64,000 bases of DNA. It comes from Micromonospora sp. CCTCC AA 2012012 (GTDB lineage Bacteria; Actinomycetota; Actinomycetes; Mycobacteriales; Micromonosporaceae). A program made the translations under genes and the position numbers. Positions 17,884-27,119 of this stretch are shown here, in pieces; positions within the stretch are counted from its first letter, which is position 1; every line of letters begins with the position of its first letter. A model generated the notes under the pieces. The model saw nothing but the letters and a program-made list of their open reading frames with translations, made no database searches and was not told the origin of the DNA. The DNA lies in assembly GCF_040499845.1 (NCBI RefSeq), contig NZ_CP159342.1, positions 2,542,001-2,606,000 of the forward strand, in the 5' to 3' direction.

Positions 17884-18336
17884 TCAGAGCAGGTAGAAGT
17901 TCCCGTAGTGGTCCGGCGAGAACCAGGTCGCGCCGGTGCTGCGGTTCACCACGATCCGGTACGCGTCGCGGGAGGCGCCGTAGGCGCGCGGATAGACGTC
18001 GTACTCGTAGTAGGTGGCGTTGGTGGGGAGCTGGCCCTCGTAGTTGTAGAACCGGCCGCCGGCGAAGTTGTAGAGCCCGCCGCTCCAGGAGTACCAGCCC
18101 CGGCTGGTCGGGAAGCCCTTCGCGGACCAGCCGGAGCGGGCGGCGCGGGCGTCCGTGCAGCGGGTCATCGTGCAGGAGCTGTAGACGGCGGCCTGGGCCG
18201 GTTCGGCGAGCCGCGGGGAGACCACCGACGGACCGACGAGCGCGGTGGCGACCATGGCGGTCAGCAGGGCGAGCGCGCCGAGGATGCGGCGCGGACGGAA
18301 GCCTCGGGTGCGGGGCTGGGTCGCGGGCGTGGTCAA
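17884..18336 (-). CDS. Secreted guanyl-specific ribonuclease (RNase Sa/barnase superfamily)
   Basis: 150 residues from a TTG start chosen because GGGAGGAT lies a few bases upstream; an ATG at 18381 would add 15 residues. The signal peptide ends near PAQA/AVYSSC. The mature domain holds the N1/T1 superfamily catalytic set: Glu111 in YYEYDVYP, Arg127 in YRIVV and His143 in PDHYGNFYLL, with spacing like RNase Sa. Cysteines CTMTRC lie at the mature N-terminus. It cleaves RNA after guanosine outside the cell. The barstar gene follows. Confidence 0.9.
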   Translation of the reverse strand: MTTPATQPRTRGFRPRRILGALALLTAMVATALVGPSVVSPRLAEPAQAAVYSSCTMTRCTDARAARSGWSAKGFPTSRGWYSWSGGLYNFAGGRFYNYEGQLPTNATYYEYDVYPRAYGASRDAYRIVVNRSTGATWFSPDHYGNFYLL

Positions 18337-18484
18337 GGGGATCCTCCCTCTCCGGAAGCGACAGATATCGACCCGGATCACTTTCCGGATCGCGCTCCAG
18401 TCTGCTGGTGATCGTCGCCGACGTACAGCCCCGGGGACGGAAACTGATCCACAATGCCCGGTGAACGCTCGATGATCACGCTGC

Positions 18485-18515
18485 GGGCCGGGCGGTCCCG
18501 CGGACCGCCCGGCCC
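18485..18515 (-). terminator. Perfect 14-bp stem hairpin after the CBM2 gene
   Basis: Arms GGGCCGGGCGGTCC and its exact complement with a 3-base loop, 8 bases downstream of the CBM2-protein stop on the - strand. This is typical of high-GC intrinsic-like terminators lacking a U-tract. Confidence 0.75.
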
Positions 18516-18522
18516 GTTCGGG

Positions 18523-19767
18523 TCAGCAGCCGATCCGAGTGGCGCCCAGCGCGACGTCGTCGAACCAGAGGGTGTCGGTCGCCCCGCCGTAGCTCTCCCA
18601 GCCGAGCTTGAGGTCGGTGAGCCGGGGTCGCCAGGTGCGGTTGTACCACTGGCCGTCGATGTCGTGGGTGGGCACGCCGTCGGCGGTCAACCCGGCCACC
18701 GCGACCCCGTCCAGCCAGGTCCGCAGCTCGCCCCGGTCGCCGTCGACCAGGAACTCCACGCAGGCCCACCGGCCGGTGGGCAGCGGCACGCTCAGCGCCA
18801 CCCCGGCGGGGCTCTGCTCGGGCAGCGTGGCGTCGTCGGAGGCCCGGTTCCACTGCACGGCCGCGTTCTGGCCGCCCATCCGCAGGTCCCGGCCGCCGTC
18901 GGCGGCGTCGGCCATGGCCAGCAGGGTCACATGGTCGGCGGGGAGGGCGCTGCGGTGCCGGACCCAGAACCGGCCGTACCGGACCGGGCCCACCGTGGAC
19001 AGGTCGCGGTCGGCGCGGACGAAGACGTGGTTGCAGTAGCCGCCTCCCCCGTCGACCCGGATCGCGCGGGCGCCGGAGTGCGTGGTGGCGGTGTCCACCA
19101 CGGCGGCCCCGGTGCCGGCGCAGTCCGGGTGGACCACGCTCCAGTCACCGGCGGGCGCCGGGCCGGCCTGCCCCTCGAAGCCGTCGCAGAGCACCGCACC
19201 CGCGCAGCCGGCCGGCGGTGCCGTCGGCGGCGCACTGGTCGGCGGCGGGCTGGTCGGGGTAACGGTCGGGCTGGCCGAGGTCGGCGGCGGGCTGCTCGGC
19301 GGCACCGGGGTGGACGACGTGGTCGGCGGGTCGCTGGTCGGGCTGGGCGCGGCGCCGTTGCACGGCACCCCGTTGAGCGCGAAGCCGGTCGGGGCGGGGG
19401 CGGTCGCGCCGACCGTGCCCTGGATGCCGAACTCGGTCGACCCACCGGCCGGCACCTGGCCGTTCCAAGCCGCGTTCCGGGCGGTGACGGTGGCACCGGA
19501 CTGGCTGACCACCGCGTTCCAGCCACCGGTGATCCGCTGGTCACCGGGGAAGGTCCAGGTGACCGTCCAGGCGCTCAGCGCGGTGTCGCCCGGGGCCACC
19601 CGGACGGTGGCGGTGAACCCGCCGGGCCACTGGTTCGGTTGATAGTCGACCCGGCAGCCGGTGGCGGCGGCGGCCGGGGCGGTGAGCAGGGGCGTGACGG
19701 CGACGGCGGCGGCCAGGGTGGCGGCTGCCGCGACGATCGGGGCGAGACGGGCGCGGGTGATCCTCAT
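18523..19767 (-). CDS. Secreted CBM2 cellulose-binding protein with C-terminal sandwich domain
   Basis: 414 residues. A Sec signal peptide (to about residue 34) is followed by a CBM2 domain (CRVDYQPNQWPGGFTATVRV ... WTVTWTFPGDQRITGGWNAVVSQSG ... FGIQGTVG) with the expected aromatic residues. A Pro/Ser/Thr linker (about 145-185) leads to a roughly 220-residue beta-sandwich starting CAGAVLCDGFEGQAGPAPAGDWSV and ending DTLWFDDVALGATRIGC. The last domain looks like a concanavalin/polysaccharide-lyase-type sandwich; no catalytic residues can be assigned. The ATG is chosen for the signal peptide and a GAGAGGA RBS. Confidence 0.85.
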   Translation of the reverse strand: MRITRARLAPIVAAAATLAAAVAVTPLLTAPAAAATGCRVDYQPNQWPGGFTATVRVAPGDTALSAWTVTWTFPGDQRITGGWNAVVSQSGATVTARNAAWNGQVPAGGSTEFGIQGTVGATAPAPTGFALNGVPCNGAAPSPTSDPPTTSSTPVPPSSPPPTSASPTVTPTSPPPTSAPPTAPPAGCAGAVLCDGFEGQAGPAPAGDWSVVHPDCAGTGAAVVDTATTHSGARAIRVDGGGGYCNHVFVRADRDLSTVGPVRYGRFWVRHRSALPADHVTLLAMADAADGGRDLRMGGQNAAVQWNRASDDATLPEQSPAGVALSVPLPTGRWACVEFLVDGDRGELRTWLDGVAVAGLTADGVPTHDIDGQWYNRTWRPRLTDLKLGWESYGGATDTLWFDDVALGATRIGC

Positions 19768-20098
19768 CGAGGGTCCTCTCGGCGGACCGCCGGACGGCGG
19801 CGCGGGAGCTGCGGGGACCTCGCGTGCGTGCGCAGACACTGCCCGGCTCGGGCGGACCTTCAGCCGCCGGCCGGAGGACCGACGGCGCCCGACCGCCAAT
19901 GTAGTGACGTTCGCCGATGTATGGCAAGCCCGGACGGCCGCCGGGGTGGCGTCGACACGCCACCGCGCCGGGGCCGCGCTGCCCGACAAATCGGACGAGG
20001 CCTGGATACGGTGAGGCACGGCCGGACCGCGTCGCCGACGAGGACCGGCCGGCCGCCGACACCGTCGACCCGGCCTGCCCAGGCGAGACAGGAGCGCC
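19768..20098. promoter_or_regulatory. Divergent intergenic region between CBM2 gene and 20099 gene
   Basis: 331 bases without a supported gene. The least GC-rich stretch, around 19895-19930, is the best place for promoters. I find no CebR-type operator and no clear -10/-35 pair. Confidence 0.35.
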
Positions 20099-20875
20099 AT
20101 GACCGATGCCGCCGATCCCCGACCCGGCGGGACGGAGCGCAGTCGAGCGCCGGGCAACCGGGCACCGGCGCTGCGTGACCGGGCGGACGCCTTCCGCCAA
20201 CGGCTGGTCGGTTTCTGGGAACGCGCGGCCACCCCGTCGCCGCCGGACGGCACGTCCCCGTTCCCGGCCGTCCCGCTGACCGAGCAGCTGGACACCGCAG
20301 CGCCGATCCGGGTCTCCGGGCGGGGTCGGGCGTTCAACTTCCAGGTCCAGGCCCGCTGCGTCTGGTCCTCGTCCGAGCTGAGCCGGGAGGCGCTGCGCGG
20401 CCACGCGCACTACTGGATGCCGGAAGCCGTCCGGCGGCTCACCGCGCTCGCGGCGGTGCACGCCCGCCACGTACCGCCGCACCGGGTGGCGGAGCTGGAG
20501 GTGGAGTTGCAGCAGGCGCTCTCCGACGCGGACCCGTGGCGCTTCGAGACGGGCCGTGCCGTGGTCACCTGCCGGGCGCACGTCTGGGTGCACCTGGACG
20601 AGCGGGCCCGCCGGCTCGCCCTGCCGTACTGGGAGAAGCTGATCGCGCTCGACTGCGAGTGCGACGTGGACATGAAGCGCGCCGAGTACGCGGAGCGGCT
20701 CGGTCGGGAGTGGTCCCGGATCATCCGGAACCTCGCCGACGCGGCGGGCCCGGGCGGCACGGCCGGCGACGACCCGGCCACCGTGGCGCGGCAGGTGGTG
20801 GCGGAGCACCGCGCCGCCGTGCACCGGCTCGACGACCTGCTCGGTGAGGTGCTGCGCGAGGGTCGGCTCATCTGA
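20099..20875 (+). CDS. Conserved-looking hypothetical protein, possibly membrane-stress related (unrecognised)
   Basis: 258 residues with RBS AGGAG four to five bases before the ATG. The N-terminal 65 residues are charged and Pro-rich. From GRAFNFQVQARCVWSSSELSREAL onward it is an alpha/beta domain with long helices (EAVRRLTALAAVHARHVPPHRVAELEVELQQALSD) and VVTCRAHVWVHLDERARRLALPYWEKLIALDCECDVDMKRAEYAERLGREWSRIIRNL. The strand-helix order recalls SPFH/Band-7-like proteins, but this is weak. There is no TM or signal peptide. It precedes the helicase gene on the same strand with an 85-base gap. Confidence 0.6.
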   Translation: MTDAADPRPGGTERSRAPGNRAPALRDRADAFRQRLVGFWERAATPSPPDGTSPFPAVPLTEQLDTAAPIRVSGRGRAFNFQVQARCVWSSSELSREALRGHAHYWMPEAVRRLTALAAVHARHVPPHRVAELEVELQQALSDADPWRFETGRAVVTCRAHVWVHLDERARRLALPYWEKLIALDCECDVDMKRAEYAERLGREWSRIIRNLADAAGPGGTAGDDPATVARQVVAEHRAAVHRLDDLLGEVLREGRLI

Positions 20876-20960
20876 CGACGAGACCCCACCGCCGCCTCCC
20901 GGGCGGTCACCCGCCGCCGGTCCGGCGGGCGGCTCCGGCGTACGGCAGAATCGGCGGGCG

Positions 20961-23717
20961 ATGCGGGCGGCAACCATCCTCGCCGCGCTCGCCGACCTGG
21001 CCCCGGCCGGCGCCGAGCGGGTCTTCGACGTGTCCGGAACCGGCCGGCCGCTGATCTGGCTGCCCGAACCGGAGCAGGCGCCGCGCGGCGCCAGACTCGA
21101 CCGGCTGGCGGCGCTGGACGCGCTGCACCGGGACGAGCGGATCCTGCGCCGCGGCCTGGCCTTCCTGGTCGGCACCGCCGACGTGGACGGTGGCCGGCGC
21201 CGGATCCGGCTCCCCCTGCTCGCCCAGCCGGTACGCCTCGACCGCACCCGCCGCGGCTACCGGGTCGTCCCCGCCGGGGACCTGGAACTGACCGCGCTGA
21301 TCGAGGACCGGCAGCTCGCCGCCCGGCTGGAGGCCGCCCCGGGGCTCGCCGGGCCGGGCTGGCTCGCCGCCGCCGGCAGTGCGGCGTGGATCAGCGCCGC
21401 CGCCGAGGCCGCCGGGCTGAAACCGGACCAGGTGGTGGCGGCCCCGCCCCGCAGCATCGACGACACCGCTCTCACCGCGGTGGCCGCCGCCGCACTCTTC
21501 GTGACCCGCGACGTGCTCGCCGGCCGGCTGCGCGACACGCTGTTGAGCTGGGCGAGCCGGCCCGGCCTGCCGACGACCGCCCTGGCCCGGCTCTACGCCG
21601 CCGACGCGTCCACCGACGAGGCCGGCCCGGCCGACGAGGAGGAGGTGCTGTCGCCGTTGCCGTTGAGCGCGGCGCAGCGGGACGTGGTCCGGCGTACCCG
21701 CACCGAGCCGGTCGTGGTGGTCTCCGGGGCACCCGGCAACGGCAAGAGCCACACCCTCGTCGCCGCCGCCCTGGACGCCGTGGACCGGGGCGGATCGGTG
21801 CTGGTGGCGACCCAGTCGGTGCACGCCGCGCAGGTGCTGGGTGAGCTGCTGCGCCGCCATCCGGGGCCGGCCCCGGTGCTCTTCGGGGACGCCGAGCGGC
21901 GGGAGGCGATCGCCGCCGACCTCGCCGGCGGCGCGGCGGCCGGCCCCGACGACCGGGTGCTGCGCGCCGACGCCGCCGCCGTGGACGCCGCCCGGGACCG
22001 GCTCGACGCCGTCCGGGCCGGGATCGTCGCCGCCCTCGACGCGGAGCGGCTGGCCGGCACGCTGCCCGAGTGGCAACCGCTGCTGCCCGCCCTCGGCCAT
22101 GACGCGCCGGGCGTCTTCGCGCCGGACGCCGACCTGACCGCGGTGCACCGGGCACTGGCGGACGCCACCCGGGCCGGTGCCGGCTGGTGGCACCGGTGGC
22201 GCCGGGGCCGCGCCGAGGGACGCCTCCGCCGGCTGACGGGCGCCGGTGCGGACGTACCCGTGGCGGGGTTGCGGGCGGCCCTGACGGCGGCGGACGCGGT
22301 GCGGGCGGCGGCCCGGCTCGCCGCGACCGGTGGCACCGACCTGACGGCCGCCTGGCGGGCCCTGACCGAGGCGGACGACGCGCTCGCCGCCGCCGTCGGT
22401 ACGGCGATGCGGCACCGGGCGACCAGCGCCCGCCGCTGGACCCCCGACGCGCGGCGCGCCGCCGGTGGGCTGGGCGCGGCGCTGCGGGCCGGTCGCAACC
22501 GGCGGCGGGAACTGCTCGCCGGCCTGGACGCCGGGGCGCTGGTCCGGGCGCTGCCGCTCTGGGTGGGCACGGTCGCCGACGTGGAGGACCTGCTGCCGCC
22601 GGTGGCCGGGATGTTCGACCTGGTGGTGCTGGACGAGGCGGCGCACATCGACCAGGTACGCGCCGCGCCGGTGCTGGCCCGGGCCCGGCACGCGCTGGTC
22701 GCCGGGGACCCCCGGCAGCTGCGGTTCGTCTCGTTCGTCGCCGACGTGGACGTGACCGCCACGCTGCGCCGGCACGGCCTGGAGCACTGCGCCGACCGGC
22801 TCGACGTGCGCCGCTCCAGCGCGTTCGACGTCGCGGCCGGCGCGGCACCGGTGAGCTGGCTCGGTGAGCACCACCGTTCGGTGCCGCACCTGATCGGTTT
22901 CTCCGCCCGCCGCTTCTATGACGACCGCCTGGAACTGGTGACCCGGCACCCCCGCAACGAACGCGCCGACGTCATCGACGTGGTGACCGTCGCCGACGCC
23001 GCGATCGTCGACGGCGTCAACACCGCCGAGGTGGCCGCCGCGCTCGACGTGGTCCGGGCGCTCGCCGCCGACGCCCCGCCGGGCGGGATCGCGGTGGTCA
23101 GCCCGTTCCGGGCCCAGGCCGACGCGCTGGAGGCGGCGCTGCTGGCCGCGTACGACGTGGACGAGATCGAGCGGCTGGGGCTGCGGTCCGGCACCGTGCA
23201 CGCGTTCCAGGGCAGCGAGGCGGACGTGGTGGTGGCGTCACTGGGGCTGGTCGACGCCGACCCGCCGGCACGGCACCGGTTCGTCGCCGAGCCGGCCCTG
23301 TTCAACGTGCTGGTCACCCGGGCCCGGCGCCGGCTGACCGTGGTCACCTCGCTGCGGTCCGCCGGGGGTCTGGTCGGTGACTACCTCGCGTACGCGGGAC
23401 AGCCGCCCACCGCGCCGGACCCGGCACCGGCCGACGGGTGGACCGCCGCGGTCGCCGAGGAGCTGCGCCGGCTGGGCGTCCCGGTCCGGCCGGGCTACCC
23501 GGTCGGGCGGTGGCGGATCGACCTCTGCGTCGGCGTCGGCGCGGACGCGGTCGGCGCGATCTGCGCGGTGCACCCCGAGGGGGTGGCCGCGCACCTGGAG
23601 CGGCAGCGGACGCTGCTGCGGGCCGGCTGGCGGCTGGTGGACGTCTTCGCCAGCCGCTGGTCGGACGACCCGATCCGGGCGGCCCTCGACCTCGCCGCCC
23701 GAATCGGCCGACCGTGA
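20961..23717 (+). CDS. SF1 (UPF1/DNA2-like) helicase with C-terminal nuclease-like domain
   Basis: 918 residues from the ATG at 20961. Helicase motifs: Q-like PLPLSAAQRDVVRRT, Walker A GAPGNGKSHT (Lys262), Walker B LVVLDEAAHID (near 554), motif III VAGDPRQLRFVSF, then TVHAFQGSEADVVVASLG and LFNVLVTRARRRLTVVTS. A roughly 200-residue N-terminal region precedes the ATPase. The last 70 residues (LGVPVRPGYPVGRWRIDLCVGVG ... CAVHPEG ... ERQRTLLRAGWRLVDVFASRW) look like a PD-(D/E)XK restriction-type fold, but the usual E-x-D/K pair is not evident, so it may be inactive. It acts on nucleic acid; the pathway is unknown. Confidence 0.85.
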   Translation: MRAATILAALADLAPAGAERVFDVSGTGRPLIWLPEPEQAPRGARLDRLAALDALHRDERILRRGLAFLVGTADVDGGRRRIRLPLLAQPVRLDRTRRGYRVVPAGDLELTALIEDRQLAARLEAAPGLAGPGWLAAAGSAAWISAAAEAAGLKPDQVVAAPPRSIDDTALTAVAAAALFVTRDVLAGRLRDTLLSWASRPGLPTTALARLYAADASTDEAGPADEEEVLSPLPLSAAQRDVVRRTRTEPVVVVSGAPGNGKSHTLVAAALDAVDRGGSVLVATQSVHAAQVLGELLRRHPGPAPVLFGDAERREAIAADLAGGAAAGPDDRVLRADAAAVDAARDRLDAVRAGIVAALDAERLAGTLPEWQPLLPALGHDAPGVFAPDADLTAVHRALADATRAGAGWWHRWRRGRAEGRLRRLTGAGADVPVAGLRAALTAADAVRAAARLAATGGTDLTAAWRALTEADDALAAAVGTAMRHRATSARRWTPDARRAAGGLGAALRAGRNRRRELLAGLDAGALVRALPLWVGTVADVEDLLPPVAGMFDLVVLDEAAHIDQVRAAPVLARARHALVAGDPRQLRFVSFVADVDVTATLRRHGLEHCADRLDVRRSSAFDVAAGAAPVSWLGEHHRSVPHLIGFSARRFYDDRLELVTRHPRNERADVIDVVTVADAAIVDGVNTAEVAAALDVVRALAADAPPGGIAVVSPFRAQADALEAALLAAYDVDEIERLGLRSGTVHAFQGSEADVVVASLGLVDADPPARHRFVAEPALFNVLVTRARRRLTVVTSLRSAGGLVGDYLAYAGQPPTAPDPAPADGWTAAVAEELRRLGVPVRPGYPVGRWRIDLCVGVGADAVGAICAVHPEGVAAHLERQRTLLRAGWRLVDVFASRWSDDPIRAALDLAARIGRP

Positions 23718-23722
23718 GGTGA

Positions 23723-24946
23723 TCAGTGCGCCGGTACGCTCGGCGCGGAGGCGGCCACCCAGCTCGGGTGGGCCTGGACGAAGGACCCGACGGTGTCGGT
23801 CCGCACCGCGCGGAGCAGTTCCAGGCTGGTCGGGCTGAGGATCTCCGCGCTCCCGACCCCCGGGACGGATCGACTGTTGAAGGTGCCGTCGTTCGTCTTG
23901 ATCGTGGTGATCGCGTCGGAGTCGATGCCGCGCAGCGCGAAGGCCCAGTCCTCCAGCGGGATGCCGCCGTCGTCCACGGTCATGGTCCGGCCGACCGCCG
24001 AGAGCAGCCCGGGCAGCTTGGTCGGCGAGTTCAGGCCCCCGGTCATCACCTGGTGCAGCACCGCCTTGAGGAACTGCTGCTGGTGGCGCTGCCGGCCGTA
24101 GTCGTAGTCGTGGTCGGCCAGCAGGTCCCGCTGCCGGACGAAGTCGAGCGCCTGCGCCGGGTCCAGGCAGTGGTTGCCCTTGGTGTAGACGTTCGGGGTG
24201 ACCCCGGGGATGCGGTGGTTCACCGTGCCGTCGGGATTGATCTTGTACGGCGCGGCCGGCTTACCGGTCGAGTCGTCCCGCCCGACGTGGATCGAGGTGG
24301 TGGTCTCGTCGACGTACATGCAGACCTGACCGAGCACCTGGACGATCTTCTTGAACCCCTGGAAGTCGATGATCGCGCCCGCGTCCGGGGTGATCCCGGT
24401 GAGGTCGCGCACGGTGAGGGCGAGCAGCTCGAAGCCGTGCGACAGCGCGGGCGCGCCGGTGAGCCCCCGGCTGCCGAACGCGAAGGCAGCGTTGATCTTG
24501 TTCTGTCCGCCCGGGTACGACGTCGCGCCGTTGCGGTAGGCCGGGATGCTGACCAGCGAGTCCCGCGGCAACGACACCAGGTACGCCTGGGAGTGGTCGG
24601 CCGGGATGTGCACCAGGATGATCGAGTCCGAGCGGATGAGCTGACCCGGATCCTGGTGGGCACGGGTGTCGACCCCGACGAGCAGGATGTTCTTCGCGCC
24701 CGTGATCGTCCGGTGCTGCTGCTGCGGGGCCGCGGCGGCACCGAGCAGGTTCTGCTGGGTGACCTTGCTGGTCGCGGTGTGCAGCAGATACTGCGCGCCG
24801 CCCAGGGCCACCCCGCTGAGCACCATCAACGTCGCGCCGAGGGCGACGCTCCAGCGTGCCCAGCGTGGCCAGGGCCGGCGGCCGGGTCGGGCCGGGTCGG
24901 CCGATCGGCTGCGGCGCTCGGGGTGCGTGGTGACGGCGTGAGGCAC
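23723..24946 (-). CDS. LytR-CpsA-Psr (LCP) family cell-wall glycopolymer ligase
   Basis: 407 residues. A basic cytoplasmic N-terminus and one TM (about 31-52) are followed by an extracellular LCP domain: NILLVGVDTRAHQDPGQLIRSDSIILVHIPADHSQAYLVSLPRDSLVSIP, KINAAFAFGS, then LDPAQALDFVRQRDLLADHDYDYGRQRHQQQFL. The conserved Arg/Asp residues of LCP phosphotransferases are present (DTR, RSDSI, PRDS, RQRHQQ). LCP enzymes attach glycopolymers to peptidoglycan. The gene is convergent with the helicase gene, with 5 bases between stops. Confidence 0.92.
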   Translation of the reverse strand: MPHAVTTHPERRSRSADPARPGRRPWPRWARWSVALGATLMVLSGVALGGAQYLLHTATSKVTQQNLLGAAAAPQQQHRTITGAKNILLVGVDTRAHQDPGQLIRSDSIILVHIPADHSQAYLVSLPRDSLVSIPAYRNGATSYPGGQNKINAAFAFGSRGLTGAPALSHGFELLALTVRDLTGITPDAGAIIDFQGFKKIVQVLGQVCMYVDETTTSIHVGRDDSTGKPAAPYKINPDGTVNHRIPGVTPNVYTKGNHCLDPAQALDFVRQRDLLADHDYDYGRQRHQQQFLKAVLHQVMTGGLNSPTKLPGLLSAVGRTMTVDDGGIPLEDWAFALRGIDSDAITTIKTNDGTFNSRSVPGVGSAEILSPTSLELLRAVRTDTVGSFVQAHPSWVAASAPSVPAH

Positions 24947-25083
24947 GTGTCTTCCTGGGTCGGGGGCCGGGGGTCAAGCCGCTCCAGGCTATGCCGATGA
25001 CCGGCAGCCGCCCAGGTCAGCGGGCTGTGAACTGACTGAGAGGCGGGGTGGTGGCGCTCCCCCGCGCGGGAGGTCTTCCCGCT

Positions 25084-25119
25084 CGGGGCGGGCCGGGAGC
25101 AGCGTCCCGGCCCGCCCCG
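25084..25119 (-). terminator. Strong hairpin terminator after the phosphoesterase gene
   Basis: 15-bp perfect stem (arms CGGGGCGGGCCGGGA and complement) with a 6-base loop, just downstream of the stop at 25133 on the - strand. It separates this gene from the LCP gene. Confidence 0.75.
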
Positions 25120-25132
25120 CGTACGAAACGGG

Positions 25133-26965
25133 TCAGTCGACCCGTCGACGGCGCGAAACCGTCAGGGCGACCGCGCCCGCGACCACCAGCGCAAGCCCGG
25201 CGGCCGCGATGCCGACGGCGTCGGGGCCGGTGATCGGCAGACCGCCGCCACTGCCGCCCGGGGCGGCCTGGCCGCCACCGCTGCCGCCACCGCCGGAGGC
25301 CCCGCCGCCCGGGCTGTCGTCACCCTGGTCGTCGCCGCCGGTGAAGACCGAGCCGAGGCCGGCGACCCGGGCGTCCCGGGGGCCCAGCGGCGCCAGGTGG
25401 AACTTCTGCTCGATGGTGGCGAGCACCGAGGTGGTGTCGTGCGGGGTGCGGTCGACGCTGAACGGCTTCGCCAGGCGCGGGGAGATCACCAGCGCGGGGA
25501 TCCGGGTGCCGGGACCCCAGACGTCGCCCTTCGGCGGCGAGACGTGGTCCCACTGCCCGCCGAACTCGTCGTAGGTCACGACGACCATGGTGTTTTTGGC
25601 CTGCTTGCCGCCCTCGATCGCCTTGAGCAGTTCGACCAGGTGGTCGCTGCCGGTGGCCTCGGAGGCGTAGCCGGGGTGCTCGTTCTCCTCGCCGACCGGC
25701 TTGACGAAGCTGACCGGCTTGAGCTTCCCCGCCTTCGCCGCCGCGATGAACTCCACCTCGTCGCGCAGGTGCTTGGCCCGGGCGTCGGTGCCGGGGGCGT
25801 ACGCCGCGAAGTAGTTCAACGGCTGGTGGTGGAACTGGAAGGTGGCGTCCGGACAGTTCGGATAGACCGCCCCGGTCATGGTGCGCGGGTCGGCGCAGGT
25901 CCGGCCGTCGGTGCCGTTGGTCCAGCCGGCACCGCCGGCGTTCCCGCTGGCGTTGTCCCAGCCGCCGGCGTACCAGGCCCAGTCGACGTGCCGGGCGGAC
26001 AGCCGGTCACCGATGGTGGGGTAGGTCAGCGCCGGCATCCGCTTGGCGTCGACCGTCCCCGGGCTGTACGGCTGGTACCAGGGCTGCACGGTGTTGATCG
26101 CGTAGTCGCCGCAGACCGCCACCTTGCAGGAGCCGTCCGCCTCGGGGGCCTGGGTGAGCGGACCGTCGGTCACCGGGCCGGTCGCCTGGTAGAGCGGGTA
26201 GGACCTCGGCATGCCGTTCGCGTCGACGATCGAGTTCTTGCCCGCCGCGGTGGTCTTGTCGGTCCACTCCGGCGTCCGGGCGGCGACCAGCCACTGGTGG
26301 TTGAGGAACGAGCCACCGAACGCGGCCTGGAAGAAGTTGTCGGCGATCGCGTAGCGGGGCGCACCGGCGCCGTGCAGGTAGCGGTAGATCGGCAGCGACC
26401 TGGTGTCGTAGTGGCCCATGGTCAGCCCGATGGCGTCGCTGCCGGTGACGTACCGGTTCTGCCGGCCGCCGTTGATCTGGTACTGCTCCTGGTAGAAGCG
26501 GTGTACCAGGTCCTCGGTGCAGCCACCGGGGGTGCCGGTGCCGTTGCGCCAGCCGTTCGGCTGGTACGGCCCGTTCAGCACCGGGCAGGTGGTGTCGGCG
26601 GGCTTGATGTGCTCCTCGATGCCGAACGGCGTGTTCGGGAAGACGCCGCCGGTGCAGTCGGTGGTGATCGGCGGCAGGTTCACGTCGTTCTGCGGCAGGC
26701 AGGCCAGCGGCGAGCCGTCCGCCCGCACCTGGGTGGTGTGCTCGGGCGCTGCCGAGCGCAGGCCGTCGACGCCCTCCCACCCGCCGAAGAGGTTGTCGAA
26801 GCTGTGGTTCTCCTCGTAGATGACCACGATGTTCGTGATGCCGCCGAGGGCGGATCGGTCACCGGCGGCGAGGGCCGCGGACGGGGCGGGCAGCGCGACG
26901 GCCGAGACGACGGCCAGCGCGGCGCAGCCGGCGAACACCCGGCGCGCGTGGGAACGGATGGACAC
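25133..26965 (-). CDS. LPXTG-anchored extracellular phosphoesterase (acid phosphatase/phospholipase C family)
   Basis: 610 residues from a GTG with GGGAGG four bases upstream (an in-frame ATG lies at 26977). A signal peptide ends near residue 34. The phosphoesterase signature ITNIVVIYEENHSFDNLFGG (about 43-62) gives the metal/nucleophile region. Later motifs are MGHYDTRSLPIYRYLH, VVTYDEFGGQWDHVSPP and PHDTTSVLATIEQKF. The C-terminus has a Gly/Ser linker, LPITG (about 576-580), a TM and RRRR, which is a complete sortase sorting signal. It is therefore a cell-wall-attached hydrolase. The matching sortase is not in the window. Confidence 0.93.
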   Translation of the reverse strand: MSIRSHARRVFAGCAALAVVSAVALPAPSAALAAGDRSALGGITNIVVIYEENHSFDNLFGGWEGVDGLRSAAPEHTTQVRADGSPLACLPQNDVNLPPITTDCTGGVFPNTPFGIEEHIKPADTTCPVLNGPYQPNGWRNGTGTPGGCTEDLVHRFYQEQYQINGGRQNRYVTGSDAIGLTMGHYDTRSLPIYRYLHGAGAPRYAIADNFFQAAFGGSFLNHQWLVAARTPEWTDKTTAAGKNSIVDANGMPRSYPLYQATGPVTDGPLTQAPEADGSCKVAVCGDYAINTVQPWYQPYSPGTVDAKRMPALTYPTIGDRLSARHVDWAWYAGGWDNASGNAGGAGWTNGTDGRTCADPRTMTGAVYPNCPDATFQFHHQPLNYFAAYAPGTDARAKHLRDEVEFIAAAKAGKLKPVSFVKPVGEENEHPGYASEATGSDHLVELLKAIEGGKQAKNTMVVVTYDEFGGQWDHVSPPKGDVWGPGTRIPALVISPRLAKPFSVDRTPHDTTSVLATIEQKFHLAPLGPRDARVAGLGSVFTGGDDQGDDSPGGGASGGGGSGGGQAAPGGSGGGLPITGPDAVGIAAAGLALVVAGAVALTVSRRRRVD

Positions 26966-27007
26966 GAAGCCTCCCATTGGCGGGGATCGACACCCGGAGC
27001 CTGGGGG

Positions 27008-27027
27008 CGCCTGCCGATCGGCAGGCG
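27008..27027. promoter_or_regulatory. 20-bp perfect palindrome upstream of the phosphoesterase gene
   Basis: CGCCTGCCGATCGGCAGGCG lies 43 bases upstream of the GTG start. A possible -10 (TAGAGT on -) is at about 27039-27044, which would place the palindrome just after the transcript start. It may be an operator or a 5'UTR stem; it could also end the upstream GntR transcript. Confidence 0.5.
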
Positions 27028-27119
27028 TCGACCGATCGAACTCTATCGACCGTCGCATCCGGACGGAACAGCGGCCTCGGCCCGCCCGCGCGGACCCGCT
27101 TCCGTCGCCCGGTCGCGTC

